Assembly: GCF_008253865.1 (NCBI RefSeq)
Contig: NZ_CP042331.1
Coordinates: 4,429,501 to 4,493,500, forward strand
Length of the DNA: 64,000 bases
Direction of reading: 5' to 3'
Source of the DNA: Bosea sp. F3-2
GTDB lineage: Bacteria > Pseudomonadota > Alphaproteobacteria > Rhizobiales > Beijerinckiaceae
Shown here one piece after another: positions 42,727-53,622 of the stretch. How positions within the stretch are numbered: the first letter of the stretch is position 1; the number at the start of each line of letters is the position of its first letter. The notes beneath the pieces were generated by a model. That model had not been told where the DNA came from. It saw only the letters and a list, made by a program, of their open reading frames with translations, and made no database searches. A program made the translations under genes and the position numbers.

Positions 42727-43902
42727 CTATTGAGGAGCCCCGTGGCCGACGCCGATCTCCTGGTCCCAGCGCCGGAAGGCGGCGACGAGACGCTCAGGCG
42801 TCAGCGGGGGCCTTGTCGGCAGGCTGGTGATCAGCCCGTCATATTCCGGCCGGCCGTATTCGGCGAGGACGTCGCGGCTCTCCTGCGGCGCCATGGCGAG
42901 CGTCACGCCCTTCACGGCCGGGCCGGGATAGAAATAGCCCTTGTCGTAGGTGACGGCCTGCGCCTCCGGCTTGAGCATATGGGCCATCAGCGTGACGAGC
43001 GCCGGCATCTTGTCGGCCGGGACACCCTTGGGGATGCACATGAACTGCGTGTCCGGGATCCAGTGCGTCTTGTCGAGGACGAAGACCTTGGCCTCCTTCG
43101 GCACGATGCCGAGGACGCGCGGGTTGATGTCCCAGCCCAACGTCGAGACGATGACGTCGCGGGTGCCTTCGCCCAGCTCCTTCATCGTCGCGGCGGTGCC
43201 ACCCGGATAGTAGTCGATGCCGGTGCCGAGCTCCTTGAGATAGGCCCAGCTCTTGTCCCAGCCCTTCATCGGGTCGGTCGGGTCGGCGTCGCCGAGGATG
43301 TAGGGCAGGCCCTGGAGCCAGGTCCAGCCCGGGCCGGAGTTGACCGGGCGGGCATAGGTGAAGCGCTTCGGGTTCTGCTTGACGTAGGCTAGCAGGTCCT
43401 CGGCGGTCTTCGGCACGGTCTTGAGACGTTCGGGCGCGTATTCAAAGAGCGGCCCGGAGGGGGAATAGACGACGGCAACGCCCTCGTTCTGGCCGAAGTT
43501 GCGCTGCATCATCAGCGCCTGCTCGTGATAGACCTCCTCCGGCTTGGGCAGGTCCTTGGCGTGGGACTTCCAGACATCGACCCAGAGCCCCTGCTGGATG
43601 CCGTCCGACATCGCGCCGGGGCCCGTCAGCACGAGGTCGATGTCGACGCGATTGGCCTGCTGCTGCGCCTTGAGCTTGGCCGGCAGCTCCGGCGAGGGCG
43701 CGCGCGAGAAATTCAGGCGCGAGATCAGCTTCGGATTGTCCTTGGCGAAACGCTCGATGGCGACCTGCGTCAGCTGTAGATTGCCGGCGACGTCGATGAT
43801 GTTGAGCGCGACCGGAGCGCTCTGCGCCAGCGCGCCGCCGGCTTTCAATGCGGCGAGGCCGGCCGCTCCGGCCATGACGGTGCGGCGTGTCGGATGGTTC
43901 AT
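42727..43902 (-). CDS. Tat-type extracellular solute-binding protein (family 1), orphan, copy 1
   Basis: Periplasmic binding protein of 391 residues. The twin-arginine leader NHPTRRTVMAGAAGLAALKA suggests Tat export. The mature part contains NIIDVAGNLQLTQ, a long NSGPGWTWLQGLPYILGD stretch and GWDINPRVLGIVPKEAKV, shared with the gene at 47168. ATG 43902 follows AGGGAGAG. No permease or ATPase gene of the matching CUT1 class is adjacent. The likely ligand is a carbohydrate, given the Gfo/Idh and nag neighbours. Confidence 0.82.
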   Translation of the reverse strand: MNHPTRRTVMAGAAGLAALKAGGALAQSAPVALNIIDVAGNLQLTQVAIERFAKDNPKLISRLNFSRAPSPELPAKLKAQQQANRVDIDLVLTGPGAMSDGIQQGLWVDVWKSHAKDLPKPEEVYHEQALMMQRNFGQNEGVAVVYSPSGPLFEYAPERLKTVPKTAEDLLAYVKQNPKRFTYARPVNSGPGWTWLQGLPYILGDADPTDPMKGWDKSWAYLKELGTGIDYYPGGTAATMKELGEGTRDVIVSTLGWDINPRVLGIVPKEAKVFVLDKTHWIPDTQFMCIPKGVPADKMPALVTLMAHMLKPEAQAVTYDKGYFYPGPAVKGVTLAMAPQESRDVLAEYGRPEYDGLITSLPTRPPLTPERLVAAFRRWDQEIGVGHGAPQ

Positions 43903-44051
43903 GGTCTCTCCCTGGGGTTCGGCTCTCTTGTGCGACGCCGCGTGCGGCATCCGGAGCTCTGATCTGGGATACTAGTGCACCACTCTTCTGCGCGCCAGCG
44001 CATTCGCCGACATGGCCGACACCATGCTGAGACATGCGACGAACGGGTGGA

Positions 44052-45236
44052 TCAGGCACGTTCGAGCAGCAGGGCTTCCGCCGCGCGGCTGAGCAGCGGC
44101 GCCGCGGCGCCGTGGATCTCGTAGAGATGGCTGGCGGGCACGCCGGAGAGGTCGGGAACGGCGAAGCCGTCCATCGTGCCTTCCGCCCGGAACAGCGTGT
44201 TGAACCGGGCCCAGAGCTGCGGATTGGCCGAGAAGGGGCCACTCACCGCGATACGGGCGGGGAAGAGCAGGCGGCAGGCATTGGCGAGGGCGCGGGCGAG
44301 CAGCTGTGCCGCCCGGTCGATTTCCGGCAGGGACAACAGGTCGAGCCCGGCGAGCTGCCGGGCGAGCCGGACTTCATCCTGGTCGAGATCGGGCCAGTGA
44401 CGGCGAAGCGTCGGGAGCAGGGACCAGAGGGCGGCCCCAGTTTCGAGGCAGGCGGTGTTACCGCAGCCGCAAGAGCGATCTTGCAGGGCCGCGAGCCGCC
44501 AATGGCCGATTTCGCCGAAGGAGCCGGCCGGCGCGAACGGCTCGCCGTCGACCGCATAGGCGAGGCCGATGCCCCAGCCCCAGTGCAGCAGGATGGTGCC
44601 GCCGGGAAACTGCTCGGGCTCGCGGGCCGCGCGGGCGCGCAGCTCGGCGTCGAGATTGCGGCAGATCGCGACGGGCCCGGCCACGGGGGCGAGGACGGAG
44701 GCGATGTCGAGCCCGCGCATGCGTGGCCAGCGCGAGGCCATCAGCCACTGGCCCTGCCTCAGGTCGATCAGGCCTGAGAGCGAGACCGCCGTGCCGGCAT
44801 GGCTCATGCCCGGCGGCATTGCGTCGAGCAGGTTCTGCGCCAGCTCGGCCATCGCCTCGGCGATCGCGGCGTTGTCAGCGTCACCGGCGATGGGGCGGCG
44901 GCGCTCGGCGACGAGATGGCCGTTGAGGTCGACCAGCGCGCCCGAAAGCGACTGGCTGGAGACATAGATGACGGAGGCGCCGATGCGGCGCGTATGGGCG
45001 ACGAGGATCGCCGGAGGCCGTCCGCGCCCGCTCGCTTCCCCCACCGTCTCGATGACGAGGCGGCGGGCGATGAGATCGCCGACGACGCGCGAGACACTGG
45101 TCGAGCGCAGCTGGAGGATGCGGCCGATATCGGCGCGGGAATGAGCCTCGCCGTTCAGGATCAGGCGGTAGATGCGGGCGCAGTCCCGGTCATGGGCAAA
45201 CGCGAGGCGGCTTTCGTCGATCGTCAGCAGGGACAA
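44052..45236 (-). CDS. ROK-family transcriptional repressor (NagC-like)
   Basis: Regulator with an N-terminal winged helix (about 20-80: IYRLILNGEAHSRADIGRI and RSTSVSRVVGDLIARRLV) and a C-terminal ROK sugar-kinase-like sensor domain. The zinc motif of ROK proteins is present as CGCGNTACLE near 250. The 394-residue length is typical of NagC/Mlc/XylR. It is divergent from nagB-nagA, so it probably senses N-acetylglucosamine-6-phosphate and represses these genes (inference from position and family). Confidence 0.88.
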   Translation of the reverse strand: MSLLTIDESRLAFAHDRDCARIYRLILNGEAHSRADIGRILQLRSTSVSRVVGDLIARRLVIETVGEASGRGRPPAILVAHTRRIGASVIYVSSQSLSGALVDLNGHLVAERRRPIAGDADNAAIAEAMAELAQNLLDAMPPGMSHAGTAVSLSGLIDLRQGQWLMASRWPRMRGLDIASVLAPVAGPVAICRNLDAELRARAAREPEQFPGGTILLHWGWGIGLAYAVDGEPFAPAGSFGEIGHWRLAALQDRSCGCGNTACLETGAALWSLLPTLRRHWPDLDQDEVRLARQLAGLDLLSLPEIDRAAQLLARALANACRLLFPARIAVSGPFSANPQLWARFNTLFRAEGTMDGFAVPDLSGVPASHLYEIHGAAAPLLSRAAEALLLERA

Positions 45237-45352
45237 GGCAGGCTCTATTCAGAACGGTTGCGTTCAAAATTAATGATTGCGTTTCAGTCGAAGCTTCATA
45301 AGCTCGATACCAGAATATCGGAAATTTCCTGCCGAAAAAGGTTCAAAAATCG
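45237..45352. promoter_or_regulatory. divergent promoter region between the ROK repressor and nagB
   Basis: An AT-richer 116-base gap. TTGCGTT occurs as a direct repeat at 45258-45264 and 45277-45283, 19 bases apart, with TTCAAAA-type stretches near both ends. These are candidate ROK half-sites, but no convincing long palindrome was found. The nagB ribosome site is weak (AAAAAGG about 12 bases upstream). Confidence 0.4.
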
Positions 45353-46099
45353 ATGATCGAGATTCATGTTGCCTCGGACAAGGAGGCGCTTGGCCAGCAG
45401 GCGGCGGCGCGCGGCGCGCAGGCGATCCGTGAGGAGCTTGCCAGCCGCGGCGAAGCGACGATCATCGTGGCGACCGGCGCGAGCCAGTTCGAGATGCTGA
45501 AGCATCTGGTGGCGGCCGAGGGCATCGATTGGTCGAAGGTCACGGCCTTTCATCTCGACGAATATGTCGGCCTGAGCGAGAGCCATCCGGCGAGCTTCCG
45601 CCGCTATCTGCGCCTGCGCTTCATGGCGCCGCTGTGCAACGCGCCGACCTTCATTCCCGTCGATGGCGAGAGCGATCCGGCCGCAGCGGTGAAGCAGCTC
45701 AACAAGCAGATCGACGGCAAGCGCATCGCCGTCTGCTTCGCCGGGATCGGCGAGAACTGCCATCTCGCCTTCAACGACCCGCCGGCCGATTTCGAGACGG
45801 AGGAGCCCTATCTCGTCGTGAACCTGGACGAGGCCTGCCGGCGCCAGCAATTCGGCGAGGGTTGGTTCCCGAGCCTCGAGGCGGTGCCGCAGCAGGCGAT
45901 CTCGATGAGCATCCGCCAGATCCTCAAGAGCGAACTGATCGTCCTGTCCGTGTCCGACACGCGCAAGGCCGAGGCTGCGAAAGCCGCGCTGGAGGGGCCG
46001 ATCAGCAATCTGGCGCCGGCCTCGATCCTGCAGACGCATAAGCGCACGGTGCTGTTCATCGATCCGCCCGCCGCGTCGCTGCTGAGCCGGAAGGGCTGA
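45353..46099 (+). CDS. nagB: glucosamine-6-phosphate deaminase
   Basis: Converts glucosamine-6-phosphate to fructose-6-phosphate and ammonia. The 248 residues show TIIVATGASQFEMLKHL for phosphate binding, FHLDEYVGLSESHPASFRRYL with the catalytic aspartate, and FAGIGENCHLAFNDPP, the NagB version of the G-x-G-E-x-x-H-x-A-F-N motif. 6-phosphogluconolactonase is a relative but has a different motif there. Its stop is 2 bases before nagA, so the two are coupled. Confidence 0.92.
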   Translation: MIEIHVASDKEALGQQAAARGAQAIREELASRGEATIIVATGASQFEMLKHLVAAEGIDWSKVTAFHLDEYVGLSESHPASFRRYLRLRFMAPLCNAPTFIPVDGESDPAAAVKQLNKQIDGKRIAVCFAGIGENCHLAFNDPPADFETEEPYLVVNLDEACRRQQFGEGWFPSLEAVPQQAISMSIRQILKSELIVLSVSDTRKAEAAKAALEGPISNLAPASILQTHKRTVLFIDPPAASLLSRKG

Positions 46100-46101
46100 C
46101 G

Positions 46102-47136
46102 ATGCGCACGCGCGGGCTCGTCGATCTGCAGGTCAACGGCTTCGCCGGGGTGGATTTCAACTCCGGCACGATCACGCTGGCGGAGCTCGACCGGGCGCTG
46201 GAGGCGATGCTGGCGACGGGCGTGACCACCTGTCTGCCGACGATCATCACCGCGCATCCGCATGAGCTGGAGGAGCGATTCCTGGCGCTCGACGCTGCGG
46301 TCAACGGAAGCCGACTCGGGCCGCTGATGTGCCCGGGCTATCATCTCGAAGGCCCGTTCCTGAATCCGTCCGCCGGCTATTCCGGCTGCCACCCACCGGA
46401 GGCGATGACGGCGGCAACGGCCGATCTCGTCGCGAGTCTCGACGGGCAGCTGTCGCGGCCGATCCTGATGGTGACGCTGGCGCCGGAGGTCGAAGGCGGC
46501 GTCGCGCTTGCAGGCAAGCTGGCGCAGATGGGCAAGGTCGTCGCCATCGGCCATTCCGCCGCCGATTTCGAGACCGTCGCCGCTGCGGCCGATGCGGGGG
46601 CGACGCTCTCGACCCATCTCGGCAATGGCCTGCCTCAACAGATGCACAAGCTGGTCAACCCGCTCTTCGCGCAGCTCGCCGAGGACCGGCTGATGGCCGG
46701 CTTCATCGCGGACGGCATTCATATCCACCCGAAGGCGCTGAAGAGCCTGATCCGAGCCAAGGGTCCGGAGCGCTCGATCCTCGTCACCGATGCCGTGGTC
46801 GCGGCGGGTGCCGTGCCGGGCCGCTACAGCTTCGCCGGCATGCCGGTCGATCTCGCCGCCGATGGTTCGGTGCGTCAGCCGGGCGGCGCCTCGCTGGCGG
46901 GTTCGGCGCTCAAGCTCGATGATGCTGTACGCAACGTCGTCGCCTGGGGCATTGCGACGCCCCAGGAAGCGATCGCCATGGCCTCGACCCATGCGCTGGC
47001 CTGCATCGCCGATGCGTTGGCCAGAGCCGGCATCACCTTGCCGGAGAGCGCGATCGAATGGTCGCCGGACCTCCGCATCGGCAGCGTGCACATCGGCAAT
47101 GAGCGCCGCGACTTCGCCGCCGGGGCGGCAGCCTGA
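46102..47136 (+). CDS. nagA: N-acetylglucosamine-6-phosphate deacetylase-like amidohydrolase, short N-terminus
   Basis: Removes acetate from N-acetylglucosamine-6-phosphate before NagB acts. Of the 344 residues, metal and substrate motifs are YHLEGPFLNPSAGYSGCHP (Glu), VAIGHSAADF (His), STHLGNGLPQQMHK (His) and ILVTDAVVAAG (catalytic Asp). The protein begins directly at LVDLQVNGFAGVDF, so the roughly 50-residue N-terminal beta-strand segment of usual NagA (about 380 residues) is missing. No upstream room exists, because nagB ends 2 bases before. Confidence 0.87.
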   Translation: MRTRGLVDLQVNGFAGVDFNSGTITLAELDRALEAMLATGVTTCLPTIITAHPHELEERFLALDAAVNGSRLGPLMCPGYHLEGPFLNPSAGYSGCHPPEAMTAATADLVASLDGQLSRPILMVTLAPEVEGGVALAGKLAQMGKVVAIGHSAADFETVAAAADAGATLSTHLGNGLPQQMHKLVNPLFAQLAEDRLMAGFIADGIHIHPKALKSLIRAKGPERSILVTDAVVAAGAVPGRYSFAGMPVDLAADGSVRQPGGASLAGSALKLDDAVRNVVAWGIATPQEAIAMASTHALACIADALARAGITLPESAIEWSPDLRIGSVHIGNERRDFAAGAAA

Positions 47137-47167
47137 AGACGTCACCAACAAGCAACAGGGGAAGAAG

Positions 47168-48361
47168 ATGAGCGAATTTTCGAAAGGCGTGGATCGCCGC
47201 ACCGTTTTGGGCGGGCTTGGCGCGCTGACCATCGGAGGAAGTGGCGCCTTTGCCGCCGCGCCGCCATTGCCTTCGGCACCGGTCGGCATCAACATCATCG
47301 ATGTCGGCGGGGCGCTGGCGCTGATGCAGCAGGCCTTCGACGACTACCGCAACGCCAATCCCAAGCTCGTCTCGCGCATCACCTATGTGAAGGCGCCGGC
47401 GCCGGAACTGGCGAGCAAGATCAAGGCGCAGCAGGATGCCGGCCGGGCCGACCTCGATCTCGTCCTGACCGGCTCCGACGGTCTCGCGGCGGGGCTGGAA
47501 CAGAATCTCTGGCTCAAGATCTTCCCGGATTTTGCCGACAAGTTCCCGAAGATCGAGGAGAACTACGAGCCGGCGGCGCTCAACCTGCACAAGGTGCAGG
47601 GGGCGGGCTTCGGCACGGTGGTGAACTACTACCCGTCCGGTCCGCTGCTCGAATACATGCCGGACCGGGTGAAGCAGGTGCCGACCACGGCCGAGGAGCT
47701 GCTGGCCTGGGCCAAGGCCAATCCCAACAAGTTCATGTATGCGCGCCCGACCAATTCCGGCCCCGGCCGCACCTTCATGATGGGCCTGCCTTATATCCTC
47801 GGCGACAAGGACCCGCAGGACCCGGTCAATGGCTGGGACAAGACCTGGGCCTATCTGCAGGAGCTCGGCGAGCAGATCGAGTACTACCCGGCCGGCACCG
47901 GCGCGACGATGAAGGAGTTCGGCGACGGTTCGCGCGACATCATCATCTCGACCACGGGCTGGGACATCAACCCGCGTGCGCTCGGCATCGTGCCTAAGGA
48001 AGCGAAGATCCAGACGCTCAAGGGCTTCCACTGGGTCTCGGACGCCTTCTTCATGTGCGTGCCGAAGGGCATCCCGAACGATCGCCTCGCCGTCGTGCTT
48101 GACATCATGGCGCATGTGCTGACGCCAAAGATGCAGGCCTATTCCTATGACGAGGGCTATCTCTATCCCGGCCCTGCGGTGAAGGACGTGCCGCTGTCGC
48201 TGGCGCCGAAGCGCAGCCAGGAGGTGATCGCCGAGTTCGGCCGGCCGGAATATGCCGACCTCATCGCCAAGAATCCGATCGAGCTGCCGCTGAAGCCCGA
48301 CAAGATGGTCGTCGCCTTCCGCAAATGGGACGAGCTGGTCGGCGCCAAGCGCAAGCGCTGA
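47168..48361 (+). CDS. Tat-type extracellular solute-binding protein (family 1), orphan, copy 2
   Basis: Paralogue of the protein encoded at 42727-43902, with the same NIIDVGGALALMQQ, YARPTNSGPGRTFMMGLPYI and GWDINPRALGIVPKEAKI blocks. The 397 residues start with a Tat-like leader VDRRTVLGGLGALTIGGSGA. ATG 47168 follows AGGGGAAG. It lies 31 bases after nagA in the same direction, so it is probably co-expressed with nagBA and binds an amino-sugar or its oligomer (inference). No permease or ATPase follows. Confidence 0.83.
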   Translation: MSEFSKGVDRRTVLGGLGALTIGGSGAFAAAPPLPSAPVGINIIDVGGALALMQQAFDDYRNANPKLVSRITYVKAPAPELASKIKAQQDAGRADLDLVLTGSDGLAAGLEQNLWLKIFPDFADKFPKIEENYEPAALNLHKVQGAGFGTVVNYYPSGPLLEYMPDRVKQVPTTAEELLAWAKANPNKFMYARPTNSGPGRTFMMGLPYILGDKDPQDPVNGWDKTWAYLQELGEQIEYYPAGTGATMKEFGDGSRDIIISTTGWDINPRALGIVPKEAKIQTLKGFHWVSDAFFMCVPKGIPNDRLAVVLDIMAHVLTPKMQAYSYDEGYLYPGPAVKDVPLSLAPKRSQEVIAEFGRPEYADLIAKNPIELPLKPDKMVVAFRKWDELVGAKRKR

Positions 48362-48376
48362 GTTCGTTTCTGCGCC

Positions 48377-48480
48377 GTCATTCTCGGGCGTCGCGTCAGC
48401 GGCGACCCGAGAATCTCCGGACGAGAAAGCGCCGGGAGCCTCCTCCGACATGAGATGCTCGGGTCAAGCCCGAGCATGAC
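48377..48480. repeat. composite palindromic repeat (family A, CTCGGG type) between convergent genes
   Basis: GTCATTCTCGGGCGTCGCG ... CCCGAGAAT, then GATGCTCGGGTCAAGCCCGA ... GCATGAC followed by a T run (48487-48492). It is probably a bidirectional terminator. The copy at 62113-62208 has the same two modules in reverse order. Confidence 0.8.
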
Positions 48481-48490
48481 GGCCTGTTTT

Positions 48491-50214
<1,724 letters not shown>

Positions 50215-50218
<4 letters not shown>

Positions 50219-51051
50219 CGCGAACCCCTCATCCGCGGGTCGAGCTTGTCGCGCACGGCGTCGCCGAGCAGGTTGATGCCGAGCAGGGTCAGCGAGATGC
50301 ACAAGCCCGGGAAGATGCCGAGCCAAACGGCCTGGCCGATATAGGGCCGGGAACCCGCGAGCATGTTGCCCCAGGTCGGGGCCGGCGGCGGCACGCCCAA
50401 GCCCAGGAAGGAGAGCGCGCTCTCGGCCAGCAGCACATAGCCGAACATCGAGGTCGCCAGCACGGTCAGCGGCGCGATGCAGTTCGGCAGGATGTGGCGG
50501 GCCATGGTGAAGCCCTCGGAGTTGCCCATCACGCGCGAGGCGGCAATGAACTCGCGCTCGCGCAGTGACAGCACCGTGCCGCGCACGACGCGGGCGACGG
50601 AGGGCGTATAGGCAATGCCGAGCGCGACGATGATGCCGTATTTGTTGGCGCCGACCACCGCGAGCAGGCCGAGCGCCAGCAGGATGCCGGGGAAGGCGAG
50701 CAGCGCGTCGTTGAAGGCCATGATGATGCGGTCGGTCCAGCCGCGCATATAGCCGGAGAACAGGCCGATCAGCGTGCCCAGCACCACCGCGAGCGTCACG
50801 GTCAGGATACTGATCCAGACCGAGGTCGCCGCGCCCGCCATCAGGCGCGAGAGCACGTCGCGGCCGAACTCGTCGGTGCCGAGCCAGTGGATGGCGCTGG
50901 GTGCGACGAGCTTTTCGCGGAAGGAGAGCTTGAGCGGATCGTAGGGCGTCCAGAGCGCGCCCGTGCCGGCGGCTGCGAGCAGGATACCGATCAGCGTGCC
51001 GCCGACGATCGCATTGGGGGCGGGGAGTTTCATGCGGCCGGCCCCCGTCAT
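50215..51051 (-). CDS. peptide ABC transporter permease (DppC type)
   Basis: Inner-membrane permease of the peptide importer. Of the 278 residues, WLGTDEFGRDVLSRLMAGA is the OppC/DppC signature near residue 55, and EFIAASRVMGNSEGFTMARHILPN is the EAA loop that contacts the ATPase. About six helices. Its ATG overlaps the end of the DppB gene and its stop overlaps the ATPase start, so the three are translationally coupled. Confidence 0.93.
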
Positions 51052-51992
51052 TGTGCGGTCACCCTTGGATCGAAGACCGGGTAGCAGAGGTCGATGACGA
51101 GGTTCACCAGCACATAGGTGAAGGCGACGAAGAGCATGCAGCCCTGGATCACGGGGTAGTCGCGCGCGAAGATCGCATCGACGAGCAGCCGCCCGAGGCC
51201 GGGGATGGTGAACACCGTCTCGACCACCGCGATGCCGCCGAGCAGGTTGCCGAGCACGAGGCCGATCAGCGTCCAGGTCGGGCCGAAGGCGTTCTTGAAG
51301 GCGTGGCGCCAGAGCACCGCCATCTCCGAGAGGCCCTTGGCGCGGGCATGGGTGATGTAGTCGAGCCGGAGCACCTCCAGCGTCGAGGCGCGCGCCATGC
51401 GCAGGATCACGCCGATCTCATGCAGGAACAGCGTCATGATCGGCATGACCAGATAGAGGATGCCGGCCCAGGGGTTCTCGGCGATCGAGACATAGCCGAC
51501 GACCGGCAGCCATTCGAGCTTGAGGCCGAAGAACAGCAGGAGCAGCAGGCCGAGCCAGAAGGTCGGAATCGAGAGCAAGAGCGTCGCCGTGGCGACGAGG
51601 CCGAGATCGACCGGCGAATCCTGCTTCCAGGCGGCGATCACGCCGGCCGGCACCGCGACGAGGCTCGCCAGCAGCACCGCGACGAGCACGATCTGCGCGC
51701 TGATCCAGAAGCGTTGCAGAATGAGCGGCAGCACCGCCTGCTGCGACGAGATCGACTGGCCGAAATCGCCATGCAGCACATTGCTGAACCAGATGCCGAA
51801 CTGCACCGGCAGGCTCTGGTCGAGACCGAGCCGGGCACGCAGGTCGGCGAGGCTCGCCGGCGTCGCCAGATCGCCCAGCATCAGCTGGGCCGGGTCGCCG
51901 GGAATCAGGCGGATCAGGACGAAGACCGAGATCGCCACGATCAGCAGCGTCGGCAACGCCATCGCGATCCGCGTCAGCGCAAAGCGAAACAT
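51048..51992 (-). CDS. peptide ABC transporter permease (DppB type)
   Basis: Partner permease. The 314 residues start RFALTRIAMALPTLLIVAIS and include FVLIRLIPGDPAQLMLGD, the hallmark of DppB/OppB, and the EAA loop YITHARAKGLSEMAVLWRHA. ATG 51992 has GGGAGGG upstream; the longer reading to 52097 would translate the intergenic hairpin. It follows the binding-protein gene after a 59-base gap with a stem-loop. Confidence 0.93.
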   Translation of the reverse strand: MFRFALTRIAMALPTLLIVAISVFVLIRLIPGDPAQLMLGDLATPASLADLRARLGLDQSLPVQFGIWFSNVLHGDFGQSISSQQAVLPLILQRFWISAQIVLVAVLLASLVAVPAGVIAAWKQDSPVDLGLVATATLLLSIPTFWLGLLLLLFFGLKLEWLPVVGYVSIAENPWAGILYLVMPIMTLFLHEIGVILRMARASTLEVLRLDYITHARAKGLSEMAVLWRHAFKNAFGPTWTLIGLVLGNLLGGIAVVETVFTIPGLGRLLVDAIFARDYPVIQGCMLFVAFTYVLVNLVIDLCYPVFDPRVTAQ

Positions 51993-52020
51993 CAAAGGCC
52001 CTCCCAAGCCTCGTTTCCGA

Positions 52021-52037
52021 CCCCGCTCAGCGCGGGG
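52021..52037 (-). promoter_or_regulatory. stem-loop in the gap between the binding-protein and DppB genes
   Basis: CCCCGC, loop TCAGC, GCGGGG. A stem after a binding-protein gene commonly raises its mRNA level above that of the permease genes; function here is inferred. Confidence 0.45.
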
Positions 52038-52051
52038 CCGGGTGCGTCGCC

Positions 52052-53593
52052 TTACTTGGCGACGCTGACCTCCCAAAGCCGCAGCTGCGACGCCCACGGC
52101 GCCACGCCGGTCACGCGCTTGGAATGGGCGATGATGTCGAGATCGTTATGGGTGAAGATGGTCGGCACCTGCTCGATGAAGCGCTTGTGCAGTTCGTCGA
52201 AGATCTTCTGGCGCTCGGCGGTATCGGTCACCACCATCGACTTCTGGATCAGGGCGAGCGCCTCCGGGTCCTCCCAGATCTTGCGCGGCTGCTTGTCCTT
52301 CGGGCCGGCGATCTGCTCGAATCCGAGCGCAGGGTCGAAGCGGCTCGAATAGGAGAAGGCCTGCATCTGGTAGTTGCCCTTGTTGTAGCGGTCGAGCTGC
52401 GTCGCCCACTCCAGCACCTCGATCTCGGCATTGATGCCGGCCGCCTGCATCATCGCCTGGGCGATGACGGCGGTGTTGAAGCTCGGCACCGAAGAGCGCT
52501 TGTTGGCGAGGATCACGATCTTCTCGCCCTTGTAGCCGGCCTTCTGCAGCAGGGCCTTGGCGGCGGCGGGATCGTATTTGAAGCCCTGCTTCTCGAGATC
52601 GCCATAGTATTTCGAGGTCGTATAGACCGGCGAGTTGTTGGGCTTGCCCAGGCCGTTGCTGACATTGGCGACGAGCTCGGGGAAGTCGATCGCGGCGGCG
52701 ATCGCCTGGCGCAGGGCCTGGTTCTTCATCACCGGGTCGCGCGTCTGGATGATCAGGCTGTGACGGACCGGGTTCGGGGCGATCGCGAGCGCGACATTGG
52801 GCGCGCTCTTGAGGTCGGGCACGTCCGATTCCGGCATCAACGCCATGTCGAGCGAGCCTGCGAGCAGGCCGGCCTTCACCGTCGCCGCGTCGGGGATGAC
52901 CATGAAACGCGCTTCCTTCACCAGCGGCCGCTTCGAACCGATATAGCCGTCGCGCTTGTCGCCCTTCGGCGAGACGTACTGGTTGAAGGCGAGCAGCTGG
53001 ACCGATTGGCTGCGCTTCCAGTCGCCGAGCATGAACGGCCCGGTGCCGATCGGCTTGTCCCAGCTGCCGTCGGCCTTCACCGAATCCTTGTGGATCACGG
53101 CCGTGCCGCCGCAATCCGCGCGGGCGAGAGAGTCGAGGAACAGGCCGTTCGCCTCGTTGATCTCCATGACGAAGGTGTCGGCATCGGGAGCCGTCGCCGA
53201 GACCACCTTGAGGCCGTTGCGGCCGTCGAAATCCGACAGGCAGCGCCAGTCGGTCTTCGGATCCGTGTAGCGGTTCCAGCTCCACAGCACGTCCGCCGAG
53301 GTCATCGTGGCGCCGTTGTGGAACTTCACACCCTTGCGCAGGCGGAAGGTGTAGGTCTTGCCGTCGGGTGAGATCTCGACCTTCTCGGCCAGCAGTGGGC
53401 CGACCGAGCCGTCCTCGGCATAGCCGACGAGACCCTCGACGAAGTGCAGCACGACGGCGTCGGTGTTGCCGTCCCGATTCACGCCGGGGTTGGTCGAGCG
53501 GATATCGGCGTTGAGCACGGCCGTCAGCGTCTGGGCCTGCAGGGCGCCGGCCGAGAGCGCCAGCGCGGCGGCGTAGACAAGGAGGCGCTTCAT
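52052..53593 (-). CDS. peptide ABC transporter substrate-binding protein (family 5), copy 1
   Basis: Periplasmic binding protein feeding DppBCDF. The 513 residues have a signal peptide (LLVYAAALALSAGALQAQ), then LNADIRSTNPGVNRDGNTDA, FRLRKGVKFHNGATMTSADV and DVLWSWNRY, the SBP_bac_5 family core. It is one of three similar proteins in this region (also 55299-56840 and 56933-58486). As the copy directly upstream of the permeases it is the most likely cognate partner. Confidence 0.93.
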   Translation of the reverse strand: MKRLLVYAAALALSAGALQAQTLTAVLNADIRSTNPGVNRDGNTDAVVLHFVEGLVGYAEDGSVGPLLAEKVEISPDGKTYTFRLRKGVKFHNGATMTSADVLWSWNRYTDPKTDWRCLSDFDGRNGLKVVSATAPDADTFVMEINEANGLFLDSLARADCGGTAVIHKDSVKADGSWDKPIGTGPFMLGDWKRSQSVQLLAFNQYVSPKGDKRDGYIGSKRPLVKEARFMVIPDAATVKAGLLAGSLDMALMPESDVPDLKSAPNVALAIAPNPVRHSLIIQTRDPVMKNQALRQAIAAAIDFPELVANVSNGLGKPNNSPVYTTSKYYGDLEKQGFKYDPAAAKALLQKAGYKGEKIVILANKRSSVPSFNTAVIAQAMMQAAGINAEIEVLEWATQLDRYNKGNYQMQAFSYSSRFDPALGFEQIAGPKDKQPRKIWEDPEALALIQKSMVVTDTAERQKIFDELHKRFIEQVPTIFTHNDLDIIAHSKRVTGVAPWASQLRLWEVSVAK

Positions 53594-53622
53594 GATGGTT
53601 CCCCTGTTGTCGTTATGATCGT

